From positions 1-64,000 of the forward strand of contig JBHIYN010000018.1 in the NCBI GenBank assembly GCA_041984235.1: a stretch of DNA of 64,000 bases. Reading direction: 5' to 3'. Positions 43,768 through 52,642 of the stretch are shown here, in pieces. Numbering within the stretch: the stretch's first letter is position 1; each line of letters begins with the position of its first letter. A program made the translations under genes and the position numbers. The DNA is from JBHIYN01 sp041984235 (GTDB taxonomy: Bacteria > Pseudomonadota > Gammaproteobacteria > Ga0077536). Under the pieces are notes generated by a model that was given only the letters and a program-made list of their open reading frames with translations, had not been told where the DNA came from and made no database searches.

Positions 43768-45366
43768 ATGGCAGCAACCCCGGTACTCATGCCCAGACTC
43801 GGCCAGGCGATGACCGAGGGGACCATCGTCGAGTGGCACGTGCCCGACGGCGCCCACATCGAGAAAGGCGCCGTCCTGCTGACCGCGGAAACCGACAAGG
43901 CAACCTACGATCTCGAGGCCGCCGCCAGCGGCACGCTACGGATCCTGGTCGCCGCCGGCGAGGAAGTGGCGGTGGACACGCTGATCGGGGAGATCGCCGG
44001 TGCCGGCGAAACGGCCGTCATCGTGCCAACCGCGGCAGTGGCGGACCCGGCGCCGACGCCGGCACGCAGCCCTGACGCACCCGCGGCCCTGCGCCGGGAC
44101 GGCACCCGCGTGCTCGCCTCGCCGCGCGCACGCCGGGTCGCCGCCGAGCTGGGCGTCGATCTCGCCACGCTCACGGCAACGGCCGCGGATGGCGTGATCT
44201 GCGTCGCTGACGTCGAGCGAGCGCACGCGGGCGGCCGCGCCGGGACCGTTTCGTCAACGACCGCGAGCCAGGCGCTGGGCGGTCTGCACCGCACCATGGC
44301 CCGCCGCATGCTGCAGGCCTGGCAGACCATCCCGCATATCGTGCAGCTCATCGATGTCGATGCCGGCGCGCTGAACGCCGCGCGAGCGTCGCCCGGTGCG
44401 CGCGCGGCCGGTATCACGCTCAACGACCTGCTGCTGCATGCCGCTGGCCGGGTCCTGGTGGATTGCCCCGCGCTGAATGCCCACGTCGAGGACGAACGGC
44501 TGGTTGCGCACGACGGCATCCACGTCGGCCTCGCCGTGGACTCGCCGCGTGGCCTGGTAGTACCCGTGATCCGGCATGTCGACACGCTGTCCGTCGCCGA
44601 GGTCGCAGCGGAGCGCGACCGCCTGGTCGAAGCGGCGCGCAGCGGCCGTCTGGCGGCAGCGGATGTCGGCGGTGCCAGCCTGACCGTGTCCAACCTGGGC
44701 GCGTTCGGGATCACGGCCGGTACCCCGGTGATCAATCCTGGCGAATCCTGCCTGGTGTTCGTCGGCACGGTGGCGGATCGCGGGGTGGTGCGCGATGGCA
44801 ACGTCGTCGTACGGCCGATGATGACGCTCAGCATTGCCTACGATCACCGCGTGGTCGACGGCGCCGCGGCCGCGCGCTACAGCAGTGCACTCAGGCGGGC
44901 CCTGGAAGCCCCTGCACAGCCGGCCGTGCCGCCGGCGGCGGCGACTGACGCGTCAGCGTCGCGCGAGCTGCGCGCGACCTCGCAGGGCACGGGTTACGCA
45001 GTCGATGTGCGCGCTGCGCGGCACGCCTGGACACTCGACGAGCCGCTCGCCGATGGCGGCACCGATCGTGGTCCCGATCCGGTCACCGCCCTGCTCGGCG
45101 CCCTGCTCTCCTGCATGACCATCACGTTCAAGACGATTGCCCGGCGCCGCGGTGTCGCGATCGAGCGCGTCAGCGGCCGTGTCAGCGGCAATCCGTCCGG
45201 ACGCCTGAGCGAGATAGACCTGGCGCTGGAAATCTGCAGCCCGGCCGCGGAAACGGACCTGCAGGCAATCCTCGAACGCGCCGAACGCGGCTGCTACGTG
45301 AGCCGGGCCCTGTCACCGCAGATCACGCTGCGCACGACGCTGACGGTGCAGGCGCCGGCCGGCTAG
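43768..45366 (+). CDS. Dihydrolipoamide acyltransferase (E2) fused to an OsmC-type peroxidase domain
   Basis: 532 aa. In order: lipoyl domain (1-78) with K44 in AETDKATYDLEA as the lipoylation site; peripheral-subunit-binding domain (~114-152, VLASPRARRVAAELGVDLATLTAT); E2 catalytic core (~168-382) with YDHRVVDG, catalytic H360 and D364; then OsmC domain (~398-530). The OsmC part has WTLDEPLADGGTDRGPDP, peroxidatic C449 (LLSCMTITF) and resolving C509 (RGCYVSRAL), the pair used by OsmC/Ohr peroxidases. It would transfer acyl groups in the complex and could use the bound lipoyl to reduce organic peroxides. Ordinary E2s end near residue 400, so this fusion is unusual. No E3 is adjacent. Confidence 0.88.
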   Translation: MAATPVLMPRLGQAMTEGTIVEWHVPDGAHIEKGAVLLTAETDKATYDLEAAASGTLRILVAAGEEVAVDTLIGEIAGAGETAVIVPTAAVADPAPTPARSPDAPAALRRDGTRVLASPRARRVAAELGVDLATLTATAADGVICVADVERAHAGGRAGTVSSTTASQALGGLHRTMARRMLQAWQTIPHIVQLIDVDAGALNAARASPGARAAGITLNDLLLHAAGRVLVDCPALNAHVEDERLVAHDGIHVGLAVDSPRGLVVPVIRHVDTLSVAEVAAERDRLVEAARSGRLAAADVGGASLTVSNLGAFGITAGTPVINPGESCLVFVGTVADRGVVRDGNVVVRPMMTLSIAYDHRVVDGAAAARYSSALRRALEAPAQPAVPPAAATDASASRELRATSQGTGYAVDVRAARHAWTLDEPLADGGTDRGPDPVTALLGALLSCMTITFKTIARRRGVAIERVSGRVSGNPSGRLSEIDLALEICSPAAETDLQAILERAERGCYVSRALSPQITLRTTLTVQAPAG

Positions 45367-45572
45367 TCGAGCACGGCGTTGCGCGCCGCCGCCCTTTCCG
45401 GGTTTGATTTCTCCCGCGATTGCGCGCACCATGCGCGCGCGACTCACGTTTTGGCTTGCTTCTTCGCTTACTGTCCGGGTTCCCGGTCTCCGTTTCGTAA
45501 GACTGCCCATTACGATCAAGTTGTTCGTTCACGCGCCCGATTTGCGCGCGTCTCGTTAATGGAGGCCTGACC

Positions 45573-45776
45573 ATGGCTATCGGAACAGTTAAATTCTTCA
45601 ACACCACCAAGGGCTACGGGTTCATCGAACCGGAAGACGGCGGCAAGGACGTGTTCGTGCACATCAGCGCGGTCGAACGCGGCGGCCTGAGCACCCTGAA
45701 CGAAGGGCAGCGCATCAGCTACGAGGTCGTGACCGAGCGCGGCAAGCTCGCCGCTGACAACATCAAGGCAGCGTAG
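45573..45776 (+). CDS. Cold-shock protein (CspA family)
   Basis: 67 aa single OB-fold RNA/DNA-binding protein. RNP1 KGYGFIEPE and RNP2 VFVHIS are intact. RNA chaperone that keeps transcripts unstructured in the cold or stress. Preceded by a 206-nt untranslated region containing AT-rich sequence and a GGAGG ribosome site, as in other csp genes, and closed by a strong intrinsic terminator. Confidence 0.96.
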   Translation: MAIGTVKFFNTTKGYGFIEPEDGGKDVFVHISAVERGGLSTLNEGQRISYEVVTERGKLAADNIKAA

Positions 45777-45806
45777 CGCCGCCAGCGACGCTACAGCGAC
45801 CACAAG

Positions 45807-45833
45807 AAACGGCCGTCATCGGCCGTTTTTTTT
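45807..45833 (+). terminator. Intrinsic terminator of the cold-shock gene
   Basis: AAACGGCCG (45807-45815), loop TCAT, CGGCCGTTT (45820-45828) running into eight Ts (45826-45833). A classic strong terminator 31 nt past the csp stop codon. Confidence 0.92.
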
Positions 45834-45896
45834 GGCCGCCAGCGGGGTGCGCCTGAGCCGCGGACGCGGGGCGGGCGGAAGCGCCGGCCGCGCGTC

Positions 45897-45906
45897 GTAT
45901 ACTGTC
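45897..45906 (+). promoter_or_regulatory. Promoter-like GTATACTGTC element upstream of the acetoacetate-decarboxylase-like gene
   Basis: A variant of the 10-mer at 15922, 20099 and 22082, with TATACT as a good -10 box, ending 36 nt before ATG 45943. No -35 hexamer is visible. Confidence 0.5.
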
Positions 45907-45942
45907 GTCCGTCTTCATTTTCACACGTGACGAGTACCCGAC

Positions 45943-46701
45943 ATGGCCCGCACAGGAAAACTCACGGTCGCCAATTTCGGCGCCAGCATGCCGGTCACCG
46001 GCGAGGCGGTGCAGAAGCCGCCGTTCTACTACCGCCACATGGAGATGATGTTCATCACCTACCGCACCGATCCCGAGGCTGCGCTGGCGTGGTTGCCGGA
46101 AGCGCTGGAGCTGGACGAGCCGGCGCTGGCGACGGTGATCGTCGCGCACTACGGGCGCTCGACCTTCGGCCCCTACAACGAAGCGATGCTGTCGATTCGC
46201 GCGCGCCTGGACGGCAAAGTCTACAGCTACTACCCGGCGCTGTTCACCGACAACGAGGCGCCGCTGATCGGCGGCCGCGAGATCTGGGGCTTCGCCAAGA
46301 AGCTCGCGCGGGTCGAGATCCGGCACGAGTCCGAGGTCATGATGGGGCTGGTGGAACGCCCGACCGGAAACCGCCTGCTGACCGCGACCATGCGCAACGT
46401 GACGCCGGTCGCGGTCGAGGATTTCGCCCTCACTCCGAGCATCTCGCTGAAGATGATCCCCTGCGCGACCGAATCGACGCGCCCGGCACTGGCCCAGCTC
46501 ATCGGCAGCGAGCTCGGCCTGAAGCCGCACATCGGCGCCAACGGCCTGCCCGACATCTGGACCGGCCCCGGCTCGCTGCACTACGACGCGCCCTCCGAGA
46601 TCGATCCCTGGTACCGCCTGCCGGTGCTGGAGATGGTCGGCTGCTACTCGGGCACCTTCGACGCCATGCTCGGCCACGGGCACATCCTGAAGGAACTCTG
46701 A
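45943..46701 (+). CDS. Acetoacetate decarboxylase-family protein
   Basis: 252 aa. The conserved GREIWGFAKKLARVEIRHE segment carries the Schiff-base lysine region (K119/K120). Family enzymes decarboxylate acetoacetate or act on other keto compounds through a lysine imine. Starts after a promoter-like element; a VOC gene follows 102 nt later. The catabolic substrate in this cluster is not deducible. Confidence 0.9.
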   Translation: MARTGKLTVANFGASMPVTGEAVQKPPFYYRHMEMMFITYRTDPEAALAWLPEALELDEPALATVIVAHYGRSTFGPYNEAMLSIRARLDGKVYSYYPALFTDNEAPLIGGREIWGFAKKLARVEIRHESEVMMGLVERPTGNRLLTATMRNVTPVAVEDFALTPSISLKMIPCATESTRPALAQLIGSELGLKPHIGANGLPDIWTGPGSLHYDAPSEIDPWYRLPVLEMVGCYSGTFDAMLGHGHILKEL

Positions 46702-46803
46702 GCCGAGCCGCTTGGTCCGCGGACGGGGCGGCCCGGGCCGCTGGCATTGCAGCCGCGTATACGGGACGATACCGCCTTCGTCAAAACACGCGAGGGGAAA
46801 TCC

Positions 46804-47184
46804 ATGTATTCGCACGTCATGGTCGGCAGCAACGACATCGACCGATCGAAGACTTTCTACGATGCCGTGTTCGGCGCGCTGGGCGCCAAGCCCGCGATGG
46901 TCGACGACAAGGGGCGCCTGATCTACATGCACAACGATGGCCTGTTCCTGGTCACCTCGCCGATCGACGGCAAGCCGGCGACGGCGGCCAACGGCGGCAC
47001 CATCGGCTTCGGCTGCGCATCACAGGAGCAGGTCGATGCCTGGCATGCGGCCGGCGTCGCCAACGGCGGCACCAGCATCGAGGATCCGCCGGGGATCCGT
47101 GAGAGCGGCTTCGGACCGCTGTATCTCGCCTACCTGCGCGATCCGGACGGCAACAAGCTGTGCGGCATGTTCCGCGCGGGATGA
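46804..47184 (+). CDS. VOC (glyoxalase/bleomycin resistance) family protein
   Basis: 126 aa vicinal-oxygen-chelate fold protein: two beta-alpha-beta-beta-beta modules (YSHVMVGSNDIDRSKTFYDAVFGALG; GPLYLAYLRDPDGNKLCGMF). Metal ligands His4 and a C-terminal acidic residue are suggested by the fold. Reactions in the family are diverse, so no specific role is claimed. Between the decarboxylase-like and MFS genes. Confidence 0.88.
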   Translation: MYSHVMVGSNDIDRSKTFYDAVFGALGAKPAMVDDKGRLIYMHNDGLFLVTSPIDGKPATAANGGTIGFGCASQEQVDAWHAAGVANGGTSIEDPPGIRESGFGPLYLAYLRDPDGNKLCGMFRAG

Positions 47185-47305
47185 GTCCGAGCGGGCGCGG
47201 CCACGGGGCCGCGCCCGATTCCAACCTCCGCCACCGTCGCGGCCGCCGCGGCGGGGCGGTAACGGCCGCCTGACCGCAGCGGCCGGCGGCCGCGCCGCAG
47301 CGCAC

Positions 47306-48571
47306 ATGGACGAGCGCCGCCCCGTACCCTGGTATCGCCAGGTCAACCGCGAGCAGTGGCGCGCCTTCTGGGCCGTCTTCCTGGGCTGGATCGTCGACTC
47401 GTTCGACTTCAACATCCTCGCCTTCATCCTGATCGACATCCAGCGCAGCTTTACCGTCGACCGCGCGCTGGCCGGCGCGCTGGGTACGGTCACCCTGCTC
47501 ATGCGCCTGGTCGGCGGCACCATCGCCGGCACCGCGGCCGATCGCTGGGGCCGCAAGCTGCCGCTCATGCTGGCCGTGCTGTGGTTCTCGCTGTTCGCCT
47601 TCCTCAGCGGCTTCTCGACCTCCTACGCGATGCTCTTCGCGCTGCGCGCCCTGTTCGGGCTCGGCATGGGCGGCGAGTGGGCCGCGGGCATGCCGCTGGT
47701 CCTCGAGCACTGGCCGAAACGCCTGCGCGGCCTCGCCTCGGGCCTGATGCTGGGCGGCTGGTACTGGGGCTACCTGCTGGCGGCGGCGGCCTTTCACTAC
47801 GTCTACCCGCTGTTCGACGGCAACCCCGATCTGGGCTGGCGCGCGATGTTCTGGATCGCCATCGTGCCCGCACTGTTCACGCTGTGGATCCGGCGCAACG
47901 TCGCCGAGAGCCCGGTGTGGCTGGAGCGCCAGCGCCTGCTGCGCGAGGCGCGTGCCGCCGGCGCGCCGCCCGAGCCATCGCTGTCGGTCACGCGCATCTT
48001 CAGGCGCGACCTGATCCTGACCACGATCCAGACCACGCTGGTGATCGGCTCGTTCATGTGCATCTACTACTCGGTGAACTTCTGGTACCCGACCTTCCTG
48101 CGCGATGCCGGGCGCCCGACGCTGCCCTACCTCGCGGCCTTCAATGTCGGCGCCATCGCCGGCACCGCGGCCTGGGGCCTGCTCTCGGAGGGACGCCTGG
48201 GCCGGCGCGGCGCGGCCACCATCACCATGGTCCTCGGCATTGCCTCGCTGCCCATGTACCTGCATGCCACCGATCCCTGGGTGCTGGGCTACGGCGCGCT
48301 CAGCATGGGCTTCTTCGGCATGGGGATCTGGGGCATGGCACCGGCCTACAGCAACGAACGCTTTCCGACCGAGGTGCGCGGCGTCGGTCCCGGCTTCTGC
48401 TATCACGCCGCGGCGGCGCTGGGCGCGCTCATGCCCTACCTGCTCGGCACCCTGCAGGATCGCGGCTTCGACCTGGTCAATGCCATGTCCGCGGCCATGA
48501 TCATCTCGGGCCTGGCCTCGCTGGTCATCTGGCTGGGACCGGAAACGCGCGGGCGCGACTTCACGCCCTGA
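47306..48571 (+). CDS. MFS transporter (organic-acid/aromatic-acid symporter type)
   Basis: 421 aa with twelve predicted membrane helices. The MFS motif between helices 2 and 3 is GTAADRWGRKLP; FGLGMGGEWAAGMPLVLEHWP is helix 4-5 text of the AAHS/sialate-type carboxylate symporters. It would import an organic acid by proton symport. ATG 47306 leads directly into the cytoplasmic N-terminus. It lies in a run of catabolic genes and likely supplies their substrate. Confidence 0.92.
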   Translation: MDERRPVPWYRQVNREQWRAFWAVFLGWIVDSFDFNILAFILIDIQRSFTVDRALAGALGTVTLLMRLVGGTIAGTAADRWGRKLPLMLAVLWFSLFAFLSGFSTSYAMLFALRALFGLGMGGEWAAGMPLVLEHWPKRLRGLASGLMLGGWYWGYLLAAAAFHYVYPLFDGNPDLGWRAMFWIAIVPALFTLWIRRNVAESPVWLERQRLLREARAAGAPPEPSLSVTRIFRRDLILTTIQTTLVIGSFMCIYYSVNFWYPTFLRDAGRPTLPYLAAFNVGAIAGTAAWGLLSEGRLGRRGAATITMVLGIASLPMYLHATDPWVLGYGALSMGFFGMGIWGMAPAYSNERFPTEVRGVGPGFCYHAAAALGALMPYLLGTLQDRGFDLVNAMSAAMIISGLASLVIWLGPETRGRDFTP

Positions 48572-48641
48572 GCTTCTCACCTTTCATCCGCCGGCCGTTC
48601 CCCTCTAGTATGGGCCCCGGTACTCGCGGGGGGAGCGCGCC

Positions 48642-49535
48642 ATGGCGGACACGGTCTATGGTTTCATCGGCGTCGGGCGCATGGGCTCGCTGATGTCGGC
48701 CCGCCTGCTCGGCGCCGGACATACCGTGCACGTCTTCGACACCGTACCGGCGGCCGTGGCGGCCGCGGCCGACCACGGCGCCGTCGCCGCGGCCAGTGCC
48801 CGGGCGGTCGCCGACGCGGCGGACGTCGTCTTCCTGAGCCTGCCCACGCCGGACATCGTGCAGGCCGCGACGCTGGGCCCGGACGGCGTCGCCGAAGGGC
48901 AGCGCGCGCGCCTCGTGGTCGATTTCTCCACCATAGGCCCGCGCATGGCCGGCATCGTCGCCGGCGGCCTCGCGCCGCATGGCAAGGTTTACGTCGATGC
49001 GCCGGTCAGCGGCGGCCTCGCCGGTGCGCGCGACGGCAGGCTCGCGGTGATGGTGGCCTGTCCCGGCGAGGTGTTCAGCGAGCTCGAAGCGGTGCTCGGC
49101 ACCTTCGGCAAGGTCTTCCACCTCGGCGAAGGTGCGGGCCAGGGCCAGACCATGAAGCTTGCCAACAACCTGCTCGCCGCGGCGGCACTGGCGGTGACCT
49201 CGGAGGCCATGGTCATGGGCGTCAAGGCCGGACTCGATCCGCAGGTCATGATCGACGTCATCAACGCCGGCTCGGGACGCAACAGTGCGAGCCAGGACAA
49301 GTTCCCGCGCGCCATCCTGCCTGGCAGCTTCGACTTCGGTTTCCATACCGGTCTCTCGTACAAGGACGTGCGCCTGTGCATCGACGAAGCAGAAACGCTG
49401 GGCGTGCCCATGGTCGTCGGCGCCGCGGTGCGCGAAATGCTCGCGGTGACCAACGCGGTATATGGCGCCGAGTCGGATTTCACCTCGATCTGCCGCATCC
49501 TGGAGGACTGGGCCGGCGTCGAAGTGCGCGGCTGA
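48642..49535 (+). CDS. 3-Hydroxyisobutyrate/beta-hydroxyacid dehydrogenase-family protein
   Basis: 297 aa. NAD(P)-binding FIGVGRMGSLMSARLLGAGH at the N-terminus; substrate-binding segment DAPVSGGLAGARDGRLAVMVAC; catalytic lysine in GQGQTMKLANNLLAAA. Oxidises beta-hydroxy acids such as 3-hydroxyisobutyrate or related compounds. It follows the MFS gene by 70 nt and precedes MmgE/PrpD by 24 nt. Substrate unknown. Confidence 0.92.
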   Translation: MADTVYGFIGVGRMGSLMSARLLGAGHTVHVFDTVPAAVAAAADHGAVAAASARAVADAADVVFLSLPTPDIVQAATLGPDGVAEGQRARLVVDFSTIGPRMAGIVAGGLAPHGKVYVDAPVSGGLAGARDGRLAVMVACPGEVFSELEAVLGTFGKVFHLGEGAGQGQTMKLANNLLAAAALAVTSEAMVMGVKAGLDPQVMIDVINAGSGRNSASQDKFPRAILPGSFDFGFHTGLSYKDVRLCIDEAETLGVPMVVGAAVREMLAVTNAVYGAESDFTSICRILEDWAGVEVRG

Positions 49536-49559
49536 TTGCGCCGCGCGTGGAGGAACCCC

Positions 49560-50930
49560 ATGGCATCGAGAGCCCCGCAGCCAACGTCCGACGCAGCGCC
49601 CGCCGCCGCGCGCATGGCCGCCGCCGCGCGTGCCCTCGACCCTGCGGCCCTGCCCGCGGCGGTCACGGACAAGGTCAAGGTGTGCCTGCGCGACCTGATC
49701 GGCTGCGCCTGTGAATCGTTCGACCTGCCCTGGGCCGCGCAGGCGCGTGCACTGGCCGCGCCGGTCGACGGCGGCTCGAGCATCATCGCCCACGCCGGCG
49801 CTGTCGCCGCCGGGGACGCCGCCTTCGCCAACGCGGTCATGGGCCACGGGCTGGTGCGCGAGGACATGCATGCCGGCAGCATCAGTCATCTCGGCATCGT
49901 GGTGCTGCCGACGGTGCTCGCGCTCGTCGAGCGTCACCCGGTGAGCGGCGCCGAGCTCGTCGCGGCGATCGCGGTCGGCTACGAGATGGGCGCCCAGCTC
50001 GGCCGCGCGGTGATGGACGCCGGCGTCGCGCGCGTGCACCGGCCGACCGGCGTGGTCGGCCCGGTCGCCGGCGCAGCAGCTGGCGCCCGCCTCGCCGGAC
50101 TCGATGCCGACGCTTTCACCAGCGCGCTGGCACTGTCGGCCAACACCACCGCGGGCTTCAACCAGTGGGCCTGGACCGGCGGCAGCGAGATGTTCTTCCA
50201 GGCCGGCTTCGCCGCACGCAACGCGGTTGCGTGCGTATCTCTCGCCGCGGCCGGCGCCTTCGCCTCACCGGATGCCATCGACGGGGAAGCCGGGCTGTGC
50301 GTGGCGCTCGGCAAGGCCGGCGCGGGCGACAACATCCGCCCGTTCATGGCCGACGCGGAGATCCTGAGCGTCTACCACAAGGCCGTGCCGGCCTGTAACT
50401 TCGCCCAGACACCGGCGCTCGCGGCGCTGCAGATCGCACGTGACAGCGGGCCGGCTACCGCACGCATCGCGGCCATCACCGTGCGCGTGCCCCTCGCCGG
50501 CGCCCGCTACCCGGGCTGCGATGCGCGCGGACCGTACGCCAACGTGCTGCAGGGCAAGATGAGCATCCAGTACAACGTCGCCGCGGCACTGGTCGCCGGC
50601 GAGCTCAGCGAGCGCAATTTCACCGATCTCGACGATCCGCGCATTGCGCGCCTGGTCGGACTGACCACGCTGGAAATCGACGACGCTCTGACCGCGGCCT
50701 ATCCCGGGCAGCAGGGTGGCGAGGTCGAGATCCGGCTGGACGACGGCAGCACGCGGTGCGTTCGTCTGGACGACGTCATTCACGCCAGCGACGAGGCGGT
50801 TACCGCGCGCTTCCGGGCCGCGACGGCAAGCGTCCTGGGCGATGAACGTTCGGCCGCTGTCGCCCAGGCCATAGACACGCTGGAGACCTTGCCGGACGCC
50901 GGCGCCCTGGCACGCCTGTTGCGCAACTGA
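49560..50930 (+). CDS. MmgE/PrpD-family protein (2-methylcitrate dehydratase-like)
   Basis: 456 aa MmgE/PrpD-fold protein. Members include 2-methylcitrate dehydratase and other hydro-lyases. Visible family text: VKVCLRDLIGCACESFDLPW, ANAVMGHGLVREDMHAGSISHLGIVVLPTVLAL, RPTGVVGPVAGAAAGARLAGLD, ILSVYHKAVPACNFAQTPALAALQIA. ATG 49560 follows TGGAGG; a TTG eight codons earlier is also open. No citrate synthase is near, so a methylcitrate role is doubtful. Confidence 0.9.
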   Translation: MASRAPQPTSDAAPAAARMAAAARALDPAALPAAVTDKVKVCLRDLIGCACESFDLPWAAQARALAAPVDGGSSIIAHAGAVAAGDAAFANAVMGHGLVREDMHAGSISHLGIVVLPTVLALVERHPVSGAELVAAIAVGYEMGAQLGRAVMDAGVARVHRPTGVVGPVAGAAAGARLAGLDADAFTSALALSANTTAGFNQWAWTGGSEMFFQAGFAARNAVACVSLAAAGAFASPDAIDGEAGLCVALGKAGAGDNIRPFMADAEILSVYHKAVPACNFAQTPALAALQIARDSGPATARIAAITVRVPLAGARYPGCDARGPYANVLQGKMSIQYNVAAALVAGELSERNFTDLDDPRIARLVGLTTLEIDDALTAAYPGQQGGEVEIRLDDGSTRCVRLDDVIHASDEAVTARFRAATASVLGDERSAAVAQAIDTLETLPDAGALARLLRN

Positions 50931-51025
50931 CAGCCTGGCGGCGGCTACCGCCCGCGCTGCGCGCGGGATCCGAAAGCCGGGAGCACGCCGCGTCACCCCG
51001 CCCCTTTCGTGAACCGAGGAGAAAC

Positions 51026-51424
51026 ATGATGAACGACGATCTCTACGATACCGGCCTCGCGATCCGCAAGTCGGTGCTCGGCGCCGAATTCGTCGACAAG
51101 GCGCTGGCCAGCGCAGACGAGTTCAACATGCCCCTGCAGCGCCTGGTTACGGAGTACTGCTGGGGCGCGGTGTGGGGACGGGAAGAGCTGCCCAGGAAGA
51201 CCCGCAGCATGCTCAACCTGGCCATGCTGTCGATCCTCAACCGCCCGCACGAGCTGAAGGCCCACGTGCGCGGCGCCCTGCGCAACGGGGTCAGCAAGGC
51301 GGAGATCCGCGAGGTCCTTCTGCAGGTGGCGATCTACGGCGGGGTGCCGGCCGCGGTCGACAGCTTCCGCGCCGCGCGCGAGGCGATCACCGAGTACGAG
51401 CAGGAACCGGGCACCCCGGCGTGA
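51026..51424 (+). CDS. Carboxymuconolactone decarboxylase-family protein
   Basis: 132 aa, AhpD-like fold. RKTRSMLNLAMLSILNRPHELKAHVRGALRNGVSKAEIREVLLQVAIYGGVPAAVDSFRAARE matches gamma-carboxymuconolactone decarboxylases, with the catalytic His in HELKAH. The AhpD CxxC is absent, so it is not the peroxidase branch. A metallo-beta-lactamase gene follows 22 nt later. Role in ring-cleavage-product decarboxylation is inference. Confidence 0.9.
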   Translation: MMNDDLYDTGLAIRKSVLGAEFVDKALASADEFNMPLQRLVTEYCWGAVWGREELPRKTRSMLNLAMLSILNRPHELKAHVRGALRNGVSKAEIREVLLQVAIYGGVPAAVDSFRAAREAITEYEQEPGTPA

Positions 51425-51446
51425 CGGGCGATCCGGGGGCCACGTC

Positions 51447-52247
51447 ATGAGCGAAGAGCAGTACGAAGTCTACGCCGTCAAATACGGCCACCACGCGCGG
51501 CGCTCGGGCGAGAATTTCGTCGGCGGCGATCCGCACGACGTGCCCATGCCGCTCGACTACTACGTCTGGGTGGTGCGCAATGCAGCGCGCACCCTCGTCG
51601 TCGATACCGGGTTCGGCGCCGCTGCCGCGGCGCACCGCGGCCGCTCCCTCGTGCACCCGGTCGACACCGGCCTGGCCGCACTCGGCGTCGAGCCCGCCAG
51701 CGTCGCCGATGTCGTCATCACCCACCTGCACTATGACCATGCCGGCAACCTGCCCCTGTTCGCCAATGCGCGGTTCCACCTGCAGGACCAGGAGATGGCC
51801 TTCGCCACCGGGCGCTGCATGTGCCACGCGCTGATGCGGCACGGTTACAGCGCCGACGACGTCACGCAGATGGTACGCAACGTGTTCGACGGCCGCGTCG
51901 AGTTCCACGACGGCAGCGCGCGCCTGGCGCCGGGCATCGAGCTGCACCACGTGGGTGGCCACACCCGCGGACTGCAGGTGGTGCGCGTTATGACCCGGCG
52001 CGGCTGGGTGGTGCTCGCGTCCGATGCCAGCCACTTCTACGCGCACATGGACGGGGACCGCGCGTTCCCGGTGCTGTACAACCTCGGCGACATGCTCGAG
52101 GGCTACCGGACCCTGCGCGCACTGGCCGAATCGCCGCAGCACGTCATCCCGGGGCATGACCCCCTGGTGCTGCAACGCTACCCGGCGGCGCACGATGATC
52201 TTGCCGGCTGGATCGCACGACTCGACGTCGCTCCGCAGGCGCTATAG
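51447..52247 (+). CDS. Metallo-beta-lactamase-fold hydrolase (N-acyl-homoserine-lactonase-like)
   Basis: 266 aa. Dinuclear-metal motif THLHYDHAGN (HxHxDH), further ligands in GGHTRG and SDASHFY, and terminal PGHDPLVL. The group includes AHL lactonases and other lactone hydrolases. With the CMD gene in the same operon a lactone-hydrolysing step fits, but quorum quenching cannot be excluded. Confidence 0.9.
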   Translation: MSEEQYEVYAVKYGHHARRSGENFVGGDPHDVPMPLDYYVWVVRNAARTLVVDTGFGAAAAAHRGRSLVHPVDTGLAALGVEPASVADVVITHLHYDHAGNLPLFANARFHLQDQEMAFATGRCMCHALMRHGYSADDVTQMVRNVFDGRVEFHDGSARLAPGIELHHVGGHTRGLQVVRVMTRRGWVVLASDASHFYAHMDGDRAFPVLYNLGDMLEGYRTLRALAESPQHVIPGHDPLVLQRYPAAHDDLAGWIARLDVAPQAL

Positions 52248-52267
52248 CCTCCCGGCGTAGCGACGCT

Positions 52268-52642
52268 TCAAGCCGCCGCGTACTGCTTCAGGTAGGCGCT
52301 CTTGTGCGTGAGCCGACCGTTGTCGAACGTGAAGATGTCCACGCCACGCACGACACGGCGTTCGCCGCTGGCCGCGGTCCATTCGAAGTCCCACTCGCAG
52401 TGCGCATGATCCCCGGCCACGACCAGCGGACCCGACGGCACGATGCGCCCGTCAGGAAAGGTCGCGAAGATGCGCGCCAGCGCCTCACGGATAGCGGCTT
52501 CGCCGACGTGCGTGCGCCCGCAGCGGTCGGGCCCGGCAGGCTCATGGTAGGCGCCGTCCGGTGCGAACGCGGCGACGATGTCATCGATGTCCTGCGCATT
52601 CCAGGCGACGACGAGCTGCTCGATGGTGGCTTCGATGGTCAT
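52268..52642 (-). CDS. SnoaL-like/NTF2-fold protein
   Basis: 124 aa cone-shaped alpha+beta fold. TIEQLVVAWNAQDIDDIVAAFAPDGAYHEPAG at the N-terminus and the GVDIFTFDNGRLTHKSAYLKQY C-terminus are typical of SnoaL-like polyketide-cyclase/ketosteroid-isomerase relatives. Ligand or reaction unknown. Convergent with the metallo-hydrolase and upstream of katG in the opposite orientation. Confidence 0.85.
   Translation of the reverse strand: MTIEATIEQLVVAWNAQDIDDIVAAFAPDGAYHEPAGPDRCGRTHVGEAAIREALARIFATFPDGRIVPSGPLVVAGDHAHCEWDFEWTAASGERRVVRGVDIFTFDNGRLTHKSAYLKQYAAA

Noticed and set aside
46952..48580. A 542-codon minus-strand frame antisense to the MFS gene
   Set aside because: Low-complexity His/Arg/Glu/Gln-rich translation and no domain; the plus strand has a clear twelve-helix transporter.
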